Shown: positions 8,221-16,075 of the stretch, piece after piece
Position numbering within the stretch: the stretch's first letter is position 1
Layout: each line of letters begins with the position of its first letter
Origin: an uncultured Rhodospirillales bacterium
Lineage (GTDB): Bacteria > Pseudomonadota > Alphaproteobacteria > Acetobacterales > Acetobacteraceae
Direction: 5' to 3'
DNA: 64,000 nucleotides
Assembly: GCA_903924855.1 (NCBI GenBank)
Contig: CAIYCW010000121.1
Location: 1 to 64,000 of the forward strand
Position numbers and translations under genes: made by a program
The notes under the pieces: generated by a model
Database searches by the model: none
Told to the model about the DNA's origin: nothing
What the model saw: only the letters and a program-made list of their open reading frames with translations

Positions 8221-9501
8221 ATGCTCACGGTTGAACAGAACGAGATGCTGACCCGCATCGGCCCCGGCACGCCGATGGGCGCACTGATGCGCCGCTACTG
8301 GCACCCGATCGGGGCCGCGCATGAGCTGGACACCAAATGGACCAAGCGGGTGCGCCTGCTGGGCGAGGATCTGGTGCTGTTTCGCGATCGCGAGGGACGC
8401 CGCGGCCTGATCGCCGAAAGCTGCCCGCATCGCCGCGCCTCGATGTTCCACGGCATCCCCACCCAGAACGGCCTGCGCTGCCCCTATCATGGCTGGGAGT
8501 TCAACGCCCAGGGCGCCTGCACCAACCAGCCCAACGAGACCGAGGGCGGCAAGCCCGGCTTCCGCGAGAAGGTCGGCATCGACGCCTATCCGGTGGAGGA
8601 GTTGGGCGGGCTGCTGTTCGCCTATATGGGCCCCGCCGAGCAAAGGCCGCTGCTGCCGCGCTATGACGGCTTCGTGGCCGAGGGCGTGGTGCGCATGCTC
8701 GGCAAGACGCTGCTGCCGGTGAACTGGCTGCAGATCATGGAAAACTCCGCCGATCCGATCCACACCGAATGGCTGCACGGCCATCACTACGAATTCCTCA
8801 AGGAGCAGGAGGGGGTGAAGGTCGCCATCAGCGCGCATCACGCCAAGATCGCCTTCAAGGAATTCGAATGGGGCATGACCAAGCACCGCCTGCTCGAAGG
8901 CCAGTCCGAGGACTCGGATGATTGGAAGGTGGGCCACCCGATCGTGTTCCCCAACATGCTCGCGGTGGGCAACGGCGATGCGCATCTGCGCTCCTACGCC
9001 TTCCAGATCCGCGTGCCGGTGGATGACACAAACACCATGCATTACTGGTACACCGCCTATCAGCCGCAGGACCCCGCCAAGATCCCCGAGAAGCTGCGCG
9101 ACCACGTGTTTCTGTATGACGTGCCGCTGTATGATGCGGAGGGTGAGTTCCTGGTCGAGACCGTCGACAATCAGGACATGATGGCCTGGGTGACACAGGG
9201 TGCTATCGCCGATCGCACGCTGGAGAATCTCGGCGCCACCGATCAGGGCATCGCCCTCTATCGCCGCATGCTGCGCCGCGAGCTGAAGAAGGTGCAGGAC
9301 GGTGCCGACCCGATGTGCGTGGTGCGCGATCCGGCCGCCAACACCTGCATCGATCTGCCCAACGAGAAGAACAAGCACCATTTCAGCGACGGGTTCGGCC
9401 ATTTCCTGCTGCGCACCCATGGTCGCTTCTCGCCGATCGCCCAGGATCTGATCGACCTGTTCGAGACCCCGAAGCCCGGCCCGATCCGGCTGGTCGGATG
9501 A
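8221..9501 (+). CDS. Rieske non-heme iron oxygenase, phthalate 4,5-dioxygenase-like
   Basis: This 426-aa oxygenase component has a Rieske [2Fe-2S] site C-x-H-x16-C-x2-H (C68, H70, C87, H90). The catalytic-iron motif is D178-x2-H181-x4-H186. The C-terminal half resembles phthalate 4,5-dioxygenase (Pht3/OphA2) and LigXa-type O-demethylases. AAGGAG sits before ATG 8221; the frame is open further upstream, but that part overlaps no recognised domain. It would hydroxylate (or demethylate) an aromatic acid using electrons from a reductase, which is not encoded nearby. The next gene is a Pht4-like dehydrogenase, which favours a cis-dihydrodiol-forming dioxygenase. Confidence 0.88.
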   Translation: MLTVEQNEMLTRIGPGTPMGALMRRYWHPIGAAHELDTKWTKRVRLLGEDLVLFRDREGRRGLIAESCPHRRASMFHGIPTQNGLRCPYHGWEFNAQGACTNQPNETEGGKPGFREKVGIDAYPVEELGGLLFAYMGPAEQRPLLPRYDGFVAEGVVRMLGKTLLPVNWLQIMENSADPIHTEWLHGHHYEFLKEQEGVKVAISAHHAKIAFKEFEWGMTKHRLLEGQSEDSDDWKVGHPIVFPNMLAVGNGDAHLRSYAFQIRVPVDDTNTMHYWYTAYQPQDPAKIPEKLRDHVFLYDVPLYDAEGEFLVETVDNQDMMAWVTQGAIADRTLENLGATDQGIALYRRMLRRELKKVQDGADPMCVVRDPAANTCIDLPNEKNKHHFSDGFGHFLLRTHGRFSPIAQDLIDLFETPKPGPIRLVG

Positions 9502-9505
9502 GCGC

Positions 9506-10678
9506 GTGACCCCGCACGCGGGCATTCTGCGCATCGGCATCGCGGGGCTCGGCACCGCCGGGCGTGCCTTCATCCCGCCCATTCTGGCCGATGGCAGGGT
9601 GAAGCTGACGGCCATCGCCGATCCGGACCAGGCGGTCACGCAGGAGATGGCGCGCAGCATCGATGTCACCGGCTATGACGGGCTGGGCAGCATGCTGCAC
9701 CATCCGGGGCTGCATGCGGTGATCATCGCAACGCCCACCCCGATGCACGCCCCGCACGCCATGGCGGCGCTGAACGCCGGCAAGCATGTCATCCTGGAAA
9801 AGCCGATGGCGATCGATCTGGCCGAGGCCAAGGCGATCGTGCAGGCGGCCGAGGCCAATGACCGGCTGCTGCTGATCGGCCATTCGCATTCCTTCGACCC
9901 GCCGATCCAGCGCATGCGCGCCATCATCGCAAGCAATGTGCTGGGCCCCGTGCGGATGATCCAGACCGCCGCCTACACCGATTGGGTGTATCGCCCGCGC
10001 AGGCCCGATGAGCTGGACGCCACGATGGGCGGCGGCGTGGTGATGCGCCAGGGCGCGCACCAGTTCGACATCATCCGCCTGTTGGGTGGTGGCGATCTGC
10101 AGGACGTGACGGCGCGGGTGTTCGACTGGGACCCCAAGCGCCGGGTGATCGGCGCGCACAGCGTGATGCTGACCTTCGCCTCCGGTGCCGTGGCGATGGC
10201 CACCTATAACGGCTATGGCGGGCTTGGCATGGCGGAGCTCACCCAGGGCGTGGGCGAATGGGGCTTTGCCGAGCCACCGACCACGCCAAGCCTGCGCGTG
10301 GCGCCCGCGGATGTGGCACAGGCCAAGCGCAGCCGGGCTGCATCGTCCGACAAATCACAGGCGCCGTTCCAGCCGCATTTCGGCCTGACCGTGGTCAGCT
10401 GCGAGGGCGGGGACATCCGCCAATCCCCAACAGGGCTGATCGTCTATTCCCCGGCCGGGCGCGAGGAGATCACCCTGCCCACCGGCCAGATCCCGCACGC
10501 GGCGCTGCTCGATGAATTCCTGGACGGGCTGCTGGGCCAGCGCCCTTTGCTGCACAGCGGGCGCTGGGGCCTGGCCAATCTTGAGGTGTGCCTGGCCGTG
10601 CTGCGCGCCGGCGAAAGCGGCCAGCGGGTGACCCTGCGCCACCAATACCGGCTCGATGACGCACAGGTGCCAAATTGA
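9506..10678 (+). CDS. Gfo/Idh/MocA oxidoreductase, phthalate cis-4,5-dihydrodiol dehydrogenase-like
   Basis: This 390-aa NAD(P)-binding enzyme starts at GTG 9506, four bases after the oxygenase stop. The Rossmann motif GIAGLGTAGR is at the N-terminus, followed by the family motif EKPMA near residue 100. The segment with GHSHSFD, YRPRRPDELD and GGGVVMRQGAHQFDI resembles Pht4, the dehydrogenase that aromatises the cis-dihydrodiol made by phthalate 4,5-dioxygenase. Together with the preceding Rieske protein it supplies the first two steps of a ring-hydroxylation pathway. The exact substrate is inferred from family resemblance only. Confidence 0.85.
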   Translation: MTPHAGILRIGIAGLGTAGRAFIPPILADGRVKLTAIADPDQAVTQEMARSIDVTGYDGLGSMLHHPGLHAVIIATPTPMHAPHAMAALNAGKHVILEKPMAIDLAEAKAIVQAAEANDRLLLIGHSHSFDPPIQRMRAIIASNVLGPVRMIQTAAYTDWVYRPRRPDELDATMGGGVVMRQGAHQFDIIRLLGGGDLQDVTARVFDWDPKRRVIGAHSVMLTFASGAVAMATYNGYGGLGMAELTQGVGEWGFAEPPTTPSLRVAPADVAQAKRSRAASSDKSQAPFQPHFGLTVVSCEGGDIRQSPTGLIVYSPAGREEITLPTGQIPHAALLDEFLDGLLGQRPLLHSGRWGLANLEVCLAVLRAGESGQRVTLRHQYRLDDAQVPN

Positions 10679-10998
10679 GCGACATCACCGCAACCGAGCT
10701 GGACGCCCAGATCCGCGCCCTGGTGGCGCAGCGTGCGGCGCTTCTGCCGAGCCATCCGGTGGAGCCGCCCACCGACCCCGCACAGCTCTACCGCGCCGAC
10801 AACATGCTGTTCCACATCCGCCCCGCACCCGACCGCCCCGGCCTTGAGATGGCGCTGTTCCATCCCGGCCTCGGCTGGGTGTCGGTCGTGATGTCGCGCG
10901 CCCAGATCGAGGATTTCCAAACCGAGATCGGCTTCGCCCTGGAACGCCTGCCCAAACGCCTCAATCCCCCGCCTTCCACCGGAGATCAAACCGCATGA
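10675..10998 (+). CDS. Uncharacterised 107-aa protein in the aromatic-acid cluster
   Basis: The start TTG overlaps the stop of the upstream dehydrogenase (TTGA), and its own stop overlaps the next start (ATGA). It is therefore embedded in a tightly coupled operon. The N-terminus is a helical stretch (MSDITATELDAQIRALVAQ), then a proline-rich linker, then a small beta-like domain with MLFHIRPAP, LGWVSVVMSRAQIEDF and a charged helix. No signal peptide, membrane segment or cysteine pair is present. I do not recognise the family. Its place suggests a role in the pathway, perhaps as a small subunit or accessory factor of a neighbouring enzyme. Confidence 0.75.
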   Translation: MSDITATELDAQIRALVAQRAALLPSHPVEPPTDPAQLYRADNMLFHIRPAPDRPGLEMALFHPGLGWVSVVMSRAQIEDFQTEIGFALERLPKRLNPPPSTGDQTA

Positions 10999-11702
10999 CC
11001 AGCATTGCCGAAGCCCGCCAGAAACTGATCGATGCGGGGCTGGTGCTCGAGCATCAGAACCATGGCGACATGACCCGCGGCCATGTCTCCATCCGTGTGC
11101 CGGGGGAGCCGGGGCTGTTCTTCATGAAGCCGCACAGCATCGGCTTTGACGAGATCACCGAGGAGAACATCCTCACCTTCAACATCGAGGGCGAGCTGGT
11201 GGCCGGCACCGCCCGCCCGCACAGCGAGCGCTTCATCCATTCCGAGATCTTTCGCGCCCGCCCGGATGTGAACGCGGTCATCCACACCCACCCGATCCAC
11301 ACCACCGCCTTCATCGCCACCGGCCGCAAGATGCGCGCGCTGAACCAGGGTGGCGCCATCTTCTCGGGCCATCTGCCGGTGTTCAAGGACACGATCGACC
11401 TGATCCGCACCAAGGCGATGGGCGCTGCCGTGGCCCAATGCCTGGGCCAGGAGCATGCGGTGCTGATGCACAGCCACGGCGTCGCCATGGCCGCCGAAAC
11501 GCTGGAGGCGGCCGTCGTGCTCTGCGTCATGCTGGAGGAGGCCGCCCGGATTCAGCTTTTGGCCGAGCCGATCGGCTTCGATGATTTCGCCTTCCCGGCC
11601 GACGATGTGGAGAAGCTGCGCCACAACCTCACCCGGGTGGATCAGTTCGAGGTCAATTTCAACTATCTGGTGCGCAAGGCCAAACGCGCCCGCGGCGCAT
11701 AG
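10995..11702 (+). CDS. Class II aldolase/adducin-family protein, possible hydroxyphthalate decarboxylase
   Basis: This 235-aa protein has the class II aldolase fold. Key features are NHGDMTRGHVSIRVP near residue 20, a Zn-site pair in AVIHTHPIHTTAF near residue 95, and a late His in LMHSHGVAMAA near residue 160. The family includes fuculose- and ribulose-phosphate aldolases and also 3,4-dihydroxyphthalate 2-decarboxylase (PhtC). Next to a Pht3/Pht4-like pair, a decarboxylation step is the most economical reading, but an aldolase or epimerase activity is not excluded. ATGA overlap with the upstream 107-aa gene indicates coupling. Confidence 0.85.
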   Translation: MTSIAEARQKLIDAGLVLEHQNHGDMTRGHVSIRVPGEPGLFFMKPHSIGFDEITEENILTFNIEGELVAGTARPHSERFIHSEIFRARPDVNAVIHTHPIHTTAFIATGRKMRALNQGGAIFSGHLPVFKDTIDLIRTKAMGAAVAQCLGQEHAVLMHSHGVAMAAETLEAAVVLCVMLEEAARIQLLAEPIGFDDFAFPADDVEKLRHNLTRVDQFEVNFNYLVRKAKRARGA

Positions 11703-11758
11703 GCCCATGGGGCGGGTGGCGCATCGCCCATCCGCCCCATGACGGTCCTGGGGGGAAC

Positions 11759-11791
11759 ATGACCAAAAACACGGATCAATCCGCGTGCTAG
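11759..11791 (+). promoter_or_regulatory. Possible 10-codon leader peptide overlapping the start of the fused permease gene
   Basis: A strong Shine-Dalgarno run (GGGGGGAA) precedes ATG 11759, which opens a 10-codon reading frame ending at TAG 11789-11791. The stop overlaps the GTG (11785) of the permease gene in another frame. The permease has only a weak ribosome site of its own, so ribosomes finishing this mini-frame could reinitiate there. No attenuator structure is evident; this could also be chance. Confidence 0.35.
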
Positions 11792-13824
11792 ACGCCGCCT
11801 GGTCGGCGTTGCTGCTCATCATGGACCCGATGCGCCTCGCGATCATGCTGGGCGGCGTGGTGCTGGGGCTCGCACTTGGCGTCATCCCGGGCCTGGGCGG
11901 CATTGTGGGCCTCGCCCTGCTGATCCCGGCCACCTATCACATGGATGCGCCATCCGCCTTCGCGCTGCTGCTGGGCATGGCCTCGGTCACCACGGTGTCG
12001 GATTTCATCCCCGCCGTGCTGTTCGGCGTGCCGGGCACGGTGGGGGCCGCGGCCACCGTGCTGGATGGCTATCCGATGGCGCAGAAGGGCCAGGCGGCGC
12101 GGGCCTTCGGCGCCGGCTACACGGCATCTTTGGCCGGCGGCGTGTTCGGCGCGCTGCTGCTCGGCCTGGCCATCCCGGTGCTGCGCCCGCTGGTGCTCTA
12201 TCTCGGCTCGGCGGAGCTGCTGGCGTTCTGCCTGTTCGGCCTGTCCATGGTCGCCGTGCTCAGCGGCAAGGCGCCGCTGCGTGGGCTGTTCGTTGCGTGT
12301 CTGGGGCTGATGCTGTCGATGATCGGCTCCGACCCCGAGACCGGCACGCTGCGCTGGACCTTCGACACGCTCTATCTGTGGGACCATCTGCCGCTGGTGC
12401 CGGTGACGCTGGGCCTGTTCGCCGTGCCGGAACTGGCCGAGATGGCGGTGCGGCGCAGCTCCGTCACGCGTGCCGATCTGGCCGGGCTGTCGCGCTCCTC
12501 GCAATGGGATGGGGTGCGCGATGCGCTGCGCAGCTGGCGGCTGATCCTGCGTTGCTCGGCGCTGGGCGCGCTGCTGGGGGCGGTGCCGGGCATCGGCTCC
12601 GCGGTGATCGACTGGATCGCCTATGGCCACGCGCTGCAGACCGAGAAGAACACCGAGGGCTTCGGCCATGGCGATGTGCGCGGCGTGATCGCCGCCGAAA
12701 GCTCCAACAACGCCAAGGAAGGCGGGCATCTGGTGCCCACCATCGCCTTTGGTGTGCCGGCCGGCGCCTCGATGGCGCTGCTGCTCAGCGCCTTCCTGCT
12801 GCACGGCTTCACGCCGGGGCCGGACATGCTGACCAAGCATCTGGACATCACCTATTCCATCGTCTGGACACTGACGCTGTCGCATATCATGGGCGCGCTG
12901 ATCTGCCTGTGCGCCAGCGGCCTGTTCGCCCGTTTTGCGCTGATCCGGGTGGGGCTGCTGGTGCCCGCGGTGCTCGCCATCGTCATGCTGGGCGGTTTCG
13001 ATGGCAGCCAGAGCTGGGGCGACATCTATGCCGTGGCGGGCTTCGGCGCGTTGGGTTTCGTGATGAAGCAGCTGGGCTGGCCGCGCCCGCCGTTGATCCT
13101 GGGGCTGGTGCTGGGGGCGATGTTCGAGCGCTATCTGTTCATCACCCAGGAGCTGTTCGGCTGGAGCGCGCTGGCCCGGCCGGTGGTGGCGGTGGTGCTG
13201 GCAGGCTCGCTGTGGGTGATCCTGCGCCCGGTACTTGCGGCCACGCGCCGCATCCTGGCCAATCGCGCGCTGCTGCTGCAGGGCAGGGGACGGCCGCGCC
13301 TGACCTTGAGCGTGGGGTTTGCGGCGGCATTGCTGGCGGTTGTGGCAGCTGGCCTGGTGCTGTCGCTCGACTGGCCGTCCCATGCCGCCATCGTGCCGCA
13401 GGCGGCGGGCTTTGCCGCCCTGCTGTTCGGCACCGGTACGCTGCTGACCGAGGCCTTCGCGCGCAAACGCAGCCCGGCCGAGCTTGCCGGCGAGATCGGC
13501 CTTGCCATCCGCCATGTGGTGGACACGCCGGCCTCGGGGATGGACCAGGTGCTGGGCCATGCCCGCGCCTGGCGCTTCTTCGCCTGGCTGCTGGCCGGCG
13601 TGCTGCTGATGTGTGCGCTGGGCCTGCTGCCGGGGCTGGTGCTGGCGGTGCTGCTGATCTCCTGGCTGGAATTCGGCGAACGCCCCATTGTGGCGCTGGC
13701 GCTGGCAGCCGGGCTGGGGCTTGCCTTCTTTCTGCTGTTCGACCGGCTGTTCAACCTGCCCTGGCCGGAGGCCTGGATCGGCGATGTCTGGCCCTGGCTG
13801 CGGGATGCCACCAGACTGGTGTAG
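11785..13824 (+). CDS. Fused TctA-TctB tripartite tricarboxylate transporter permease
   Basis: This 679-aa membrane protein combines both permease subunits of a TTT system. Residues about 1-500 are TctA, with LGVIPGLGG near residue 35 and GAVPGIGSAVIDW near residue 270. Residues about 510-679 match TctB, with four hydrophobic segments after a basic linker. GTG 11785 is the only usable start before an in-frame TGA at 11740. A later ATG (11821) would cut the first helix. It follows the catabolic enzymes after 82 bp and precedes its receptor gene, so it probably imports the aromatic acid those enzymes process. Separate tctB-tctA genes exist at 0.3-2.2 kb for comparison. Confidence 0.88.
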   Translation: MLDAAWSALLLIMDPMRLAIMLGGVVLGLALGVIPGLGGIVGLALLIPATYHMDAPSAFALLLGMASVTTVSDFIPAVLFGVPGTVGAAATVLDGYPMAQKGQAARAFGAGYTASLAGGVFGALLLGLAIPVLRPLVLYLGSAELLAFCLFGLSMVAVLSGKAPLRGLFVACLGLMLSMIGSDPETGTLRWTFDTLYLWDHLPLVPVTLGLFAVPELAEMAVRRSSVTRADLAGLSRSSQWDGVRDALRSWRLILRCSALGALLGAVPGIGSAVIDWIAYGHALQTEKNTEGFGHGDVRGVIAAESSNNAKEGGHLVPTIAFGVPAGASMALLLSAFLLHGFTPGPDMLTKHLDITYSIVWTLTLSHIMGALICLCASGLFARFALIRVGLLVPAVLAIVMLGGFDGSQSWGDIYAVAGFGALGFVMKQLGWPRPPLILGLVLGAMFERYLFITQELFGWSALARPVVAVVLAGSLWVILRPVLAATRRILANRALLLQGRGRPRLTLSVGFAAALLAVVAAGLVLSLDWPSHAAIVPQAAGFAALLFGTGTLLTEAFARKRSPAELAGEIGLAIRHVVDTPASGMDQVLGHARAWRFFAWLLAGVLLMCALGLLPGLVLAVLLISWLEFGERPIVALALAAGLGLAFFLLFDRLFNLPWPEAWIGDVWPWLRDATRLV

Positions 13825-13853
13825 ACAACAAGAAAAACGCGGGGGAACCACCA

Positions 13854-14867
13854 ATGACAGCCAAACGCCTGCTCGCCTCGGCCGCACTCGCCCTGGGCCT
13901 TGCCGCAACCGCCGCCAAGGCCGATCCGGTTTCCGATTTCTACGCCGGCAAGAACCTCACCATCGTGATCGGCTACAGCGTGGGCGGCGGCTACGACCTG
14001 TATGCGCGGCTGCTGGCCCGCTTCATGGGCCCCAACATGGCGGGCGCGCCCACCATGATCCCGCAGAACATGCCAGGCGCCGGCAGCCTGAAATCGGCGA
14101 TGTACCTGGCGCAGGTGGCGCCCAAGGACGGCACGGTGGTTGCCACGTTCGGCCGCTCCATCGTGCTGGAGCCGCTGTTCAGCGGGGCCAAGTTCGACCC
14201 GCGCAAATTCTCCTGGCTTGGCAGCATCACCAAGGACAGCAGCCTGTGCGTGTCCTGGGCGGCATCACCGATCAAGACCTGGGATGACCTGATGACCAAG
14301 GGGGCCCGCATGGGCGGCCAGGCGGCGGGGTCGGATCCGGATGTGTATGCGCAGATCCTCAAGACGCTGTTCGGCTCCAACCTCAAACTGGTCACCGGCT
14401 ATCCGGGCAACAACGAGATGGCGCTCGCGCTCGAACGCGGCGAGCTGGACGGGTTCTGCGGCCTGTCCTGGTCAAGCCTGCAAAGCCGGCATCGCGACTG
14501 GATCACCGATCACAAGATCAACATCCTGGTAAAGGCGTCGGCCGGCGGCGATGACGAGATCCAGGCGCCGCAGATGATCGACAAGCTGACCGACCCGCAG
14601 AAGAAGGCGGCCCTCGGCCTGATCCTGTCCACCCAGGCGATGGCGCGCCCCTACGCGGCCCCGCCGGGCGTGTCCGCGGAGCGGCTGGCGGCGCTGCGGG
14701 CGGCCTTCCGCAAGACCATCGACTCGCCCGAGTTCCGCGCCGAGGCGGACAAGCTGGGCCTGGATGTGGCGCCGGTGAGCGGGGAGGAGGTGGAGAAGCG
14801 CCTGGCCGAGATCTACGCGCAACCGCCAGAGGTGGTGGCGCTGGCGAAGCAGGCGGTGGGGCAGTAG
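13854..14867 (+). CDS. tctC: TctC/Bug-family substrate receptor of the fused TTT transporter
   Basis: This 337-aa periplasmic protein has a Sec signal (MTAKRLLASAALALGLAAT, cleavage near AKA-DP). The mature part begins at the YAGKNLTIVIGYSVGGGYD strand that is diagnostic of TTT receptors. MIPQNMPGAGSL and GYPGNNEMALALERGE follow. GGGGAACC lies just before ATG 13854, and it is 29 bases downstream of the fused permease gene. It delivers the substrate to that permease. It differs strongly from the receptor at 2939-3943, so the two transporters probably have different ligands. Confidence 0.9.
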   Translation: MTAKRLLASAALALGLAATAAKADPVSDFYAGKNLTIVIGYSVGGGYDLYARLLARFMGPNMAGAPTMIPQNMPGAGSLKSAMYLAQVAPKDGTVVATFGRSIVLEPLFSGAKFDPRKFSWLGSITKDSSLCVSWAASPIKTWDDLMTKGARMGGQAAGSDPDVYAQILKTLFGSNLKLVTGYPGNNEMALALERGELDGFCGLSWSSLQSRHRDWITDHKINILVKASAGGDDEIQAPQMIDKLTDPQKKAALGLILSTQAMARPYAAPPGVSAERLAALRAAFRKTIDSPEFRAEADKLGLDVAPVSGEEVEKRLAEIYAQPPEVVALAKQAVGQ

Positions 14868-14888
14868 GACGGAGGCGTTCTTCTTTTC

Positions 14889-15097
14889 GGGGCTGGCCCA
14901 GATCAGCATTCACCTTGTCATTGATCCGATGTCAGCGGTGTTCTCGATTTCAAAGCTGCGTCAAGGGTTTACCGGCTTCGCCGGCGCAAAGCGCCCTTGA
15001 CGCAGCTTTGAAATCGAGCAGACGATGCAACCATCGGATAAATGCTTGAATCTCAGTGGCGTATGAGCCGTAAGGCAATTCTATCCAGGCCAGCCCC
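14889..15097. mobile_element. 209-bp MITE-like palindromic element
   Basis: The element starts with GGGGCTGGCC and ends with its inverse GGCCAGCCCC. Inside is a perfect 25-bp inverted repeat (14943-14967 against 14994-15018) around a 26-nt loop that itself contains CCGGC-TTC-GCCGG. ATCCGATG/CATCGGAT and other matches extend the symmetry outwards. Flanks TTCTTTTC (14881-14888) and TTCTTTTT (15098-15105) could be a target duplication of about 7 bp. No transposase is encoded. A decayed partial copy lies at 25371-25430. As RNA it would fold into a very strong stem and may also stop transcription from tctC. Confidence 0.75.
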
Positions 15098-15120
15098 TTC
15101 TTTTTGTGACCAAAAAGAAG
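15097..15120. terminator. Perfect 10-bp AT hairpin between convergent genes
   Basis: CTTCTTTTTG, a four-base loop and CAAAAAGAAG form a perfect hairpin flanked by T- and A-rich tracts. It lies twelve bases past the stop of the minus-strand gene at 15133 and downstream of the plus-strand tctC. It is the same hairpin family as at 8067-8088 and 30898-30921. The MITE-like element abuts it and may have inserted into its left edge. Confidence 0.6.
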
Positions 15121-15132
15121 CGCTTCCCTCCC

Positions 15133-15321
15133 TCACCCCTGCGGCGGTGTCTGCGCCGTCTTGATCAGCGCGATCGCCTTGTCCAGCGAATCGAGGATCA
15201 TCTTGCCGGCCCGCTGCACGCCAGGATCGGCGTTCATGCTGAGGCGTTCGGCCAGCATCATCGCAGGCGACAGCACGTTGCGCAGTTCATGGGTCAGCTT
15301 GCGGGTCGGATCGGTGGTCAT
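15133..15321 (-). CDS. Stand-alone histidine-kinase dimerisation (DHp)-like mini-protein
   Basis: The 62-residue product begins MTTDPTRKLTHELRNVLSP. H11-E-L-R-N matches the H-box of HisKA domains, the phospho-accepting helix of sensor kinases. The rest (AERLSMNADPGVQRAGKMI, then a second helix) would make the helical hairpin partner. There is no ATPase domain, sensor or membrane segment, and no kinase fragment in neighbouring frames. It could be a phosphotransfer or dimerisation inhibitor protein, or a decayed kinase. It is a lone gene divergent from the rpmH operon and followed by a hairpin terminator. Coding status is supported by sensible composition, not by a known family. Confidence 0.6.
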   Translation of the reverse strand: MTTDPTRKLTHELRNVLSPAMMLAERLSMNADPGVQRAGKMILDSLDKAIALIKTAQTPPQG

Positions 15322-15414
15322 GCTGCCTTCCGGACTGGGACGCCGGGGACCGGACGTTCATGACGTGCAGATGTAATCCGTTCGCGGCAACGGCACCAGA
15401 GCGGCAGGCTTGTG

Positions 15415-15444
15415 TTGACGCAGACCGGTGCTCCCTCGTATAAG
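15415..15444 (+). promoter_or_regulatory. Sigma-70-type promoter of the rpmH-rnpA-yidD-yidC-engB operon
   Basis: TTGACG at 15415-15420 and TATAAG at 15439-15444 are separated by 18 bases, close to the housekeeping consensus. The rpmH start lies about 100 bases downstream. No competing plus-strand gene lies between them. Confidence 0.7.
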
Positions 15445-15543
15445 CCGCCCCTCGCATTCGGGTGGCCTCATCCGAAGGCGCATCTGCGCGTGGCCGGGTG
15501 CTGCATCCGGCCTTAACACCTTGTCGATTTGTGGAGTGCCGCC

Positions 15544-15678
15544 GTGAAGCGCACGTATCAGCCGTCCAAACTCGTTCGCAAGCATCGGCATGGTTTCCGC
15601 GCCCGCATGGCAACCGTCGGCGGCCGCAAGGTGCTGGCCAACCGCCGCGCCAAGGGCCGTGCGAAGCTGTCGGCCTGA
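15544..15678 (+). CDS. rpmH: 50S ribosomal protein L34
   Basis: This 44-aa basic protein ([20 protein letters not shown] onwards) is the full, canonical L34. It starts at GTG 15544 in the context GTGGAGTGCCGCC-GTG. It is the first gene of the conserved rpmH-rnpA-yidD-yidC block. Its stop lies 13 bases before the rnpA start. Confidence 0.97.
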   Translation: MKRTYQPSKLVRKHRHGFRARMATVGGRKVLANRRAKGRAKLSA

Positions 15679-15691
15679 ACCGGCCGGGCGC

Positions 15692-16075
15692 ATGCAGGAC
15701 ATGACGCCCAACGCTTCCGCCGACATGACGCCCACCCGATTGAAGCACCGCGCGGAATTCCTGCGCGCCGCGTCGCGCGGCCGCAAGGTGGCGGTGCATG
15801 GGCTGGTGCTGCAGGCGCTTGCCCGCCCCGATGGCGGGCCGGCGCGTGTCGGCTTCACCGTCACCAAGAAGGTCGGCAACGCGGTCATCCGCAACCGCAC
15901 CCGTCGCCGCCTGAAAGAGGCGGCGCGGCTGCTGCTGCGGGAGGCACCTGTCTCCGGCGTTGATCTCGTGCTGATCGGGCGGGACACCACGCGCGGTCGG
16001 CCGTTTTCCGCGCTGATCGACGATCTGCGCCGCGCGCTGGACAAGGCGGGCGTCGCCCGGATGGAGCCGGCGTGA
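15692..16075 (+). CDS. rnpA: Ribonuclease P protein component
   Basis: This 127-aa basic protein assists the RNase P RNA in 5' maturation of tRNAs. The diagnostic RNR motif ([11 protein letters not shown]) is at about residue 70, after the [14 protein letters not shown] strand. ATG 15692 is chosen. ATG 15701 and ATG 15725 are alternatives that would shorten the N-terminus by 3 or 11 residues. The last four bases overlap the yidD start (GTGA). Confidence 0.95.
   Translation: MQDMTPNASADMTPTRLKHRAEFLRAASRGRKVAVHGLVLQALARPDGGPARVGFTVTKKVGNAVIRNRTRRRLKEAARLLLREAPVSGVDLVLIGRDTTRGRPFSALIDDLRRALDKAGVARMEPA

Noticed and set aside
8077-9669. Minus-strand frame of 530 codons opposite the Rieske oxygenase
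   Set aside because: It shows no family features and covers an oxygenase whose iron and Rieske motifs are intact on the plus strand.
11788-13908. Minus-strand frame of 706 codons opposite the fused permease
   Set aside because: Low-complexity Arg/Gln/His-rich product with no recognisable domain; the plus strand has the TctA and TctB signatures.
12297-14867. An 856-codon frame that appears to fuse an unknown protein to the TctC receptor
   Set aside because: The first 500 codons are the out-of-frame shadow of the fused permease; the real receptor starts at ATG 13854 with a signal peptide and its own ribosome site.
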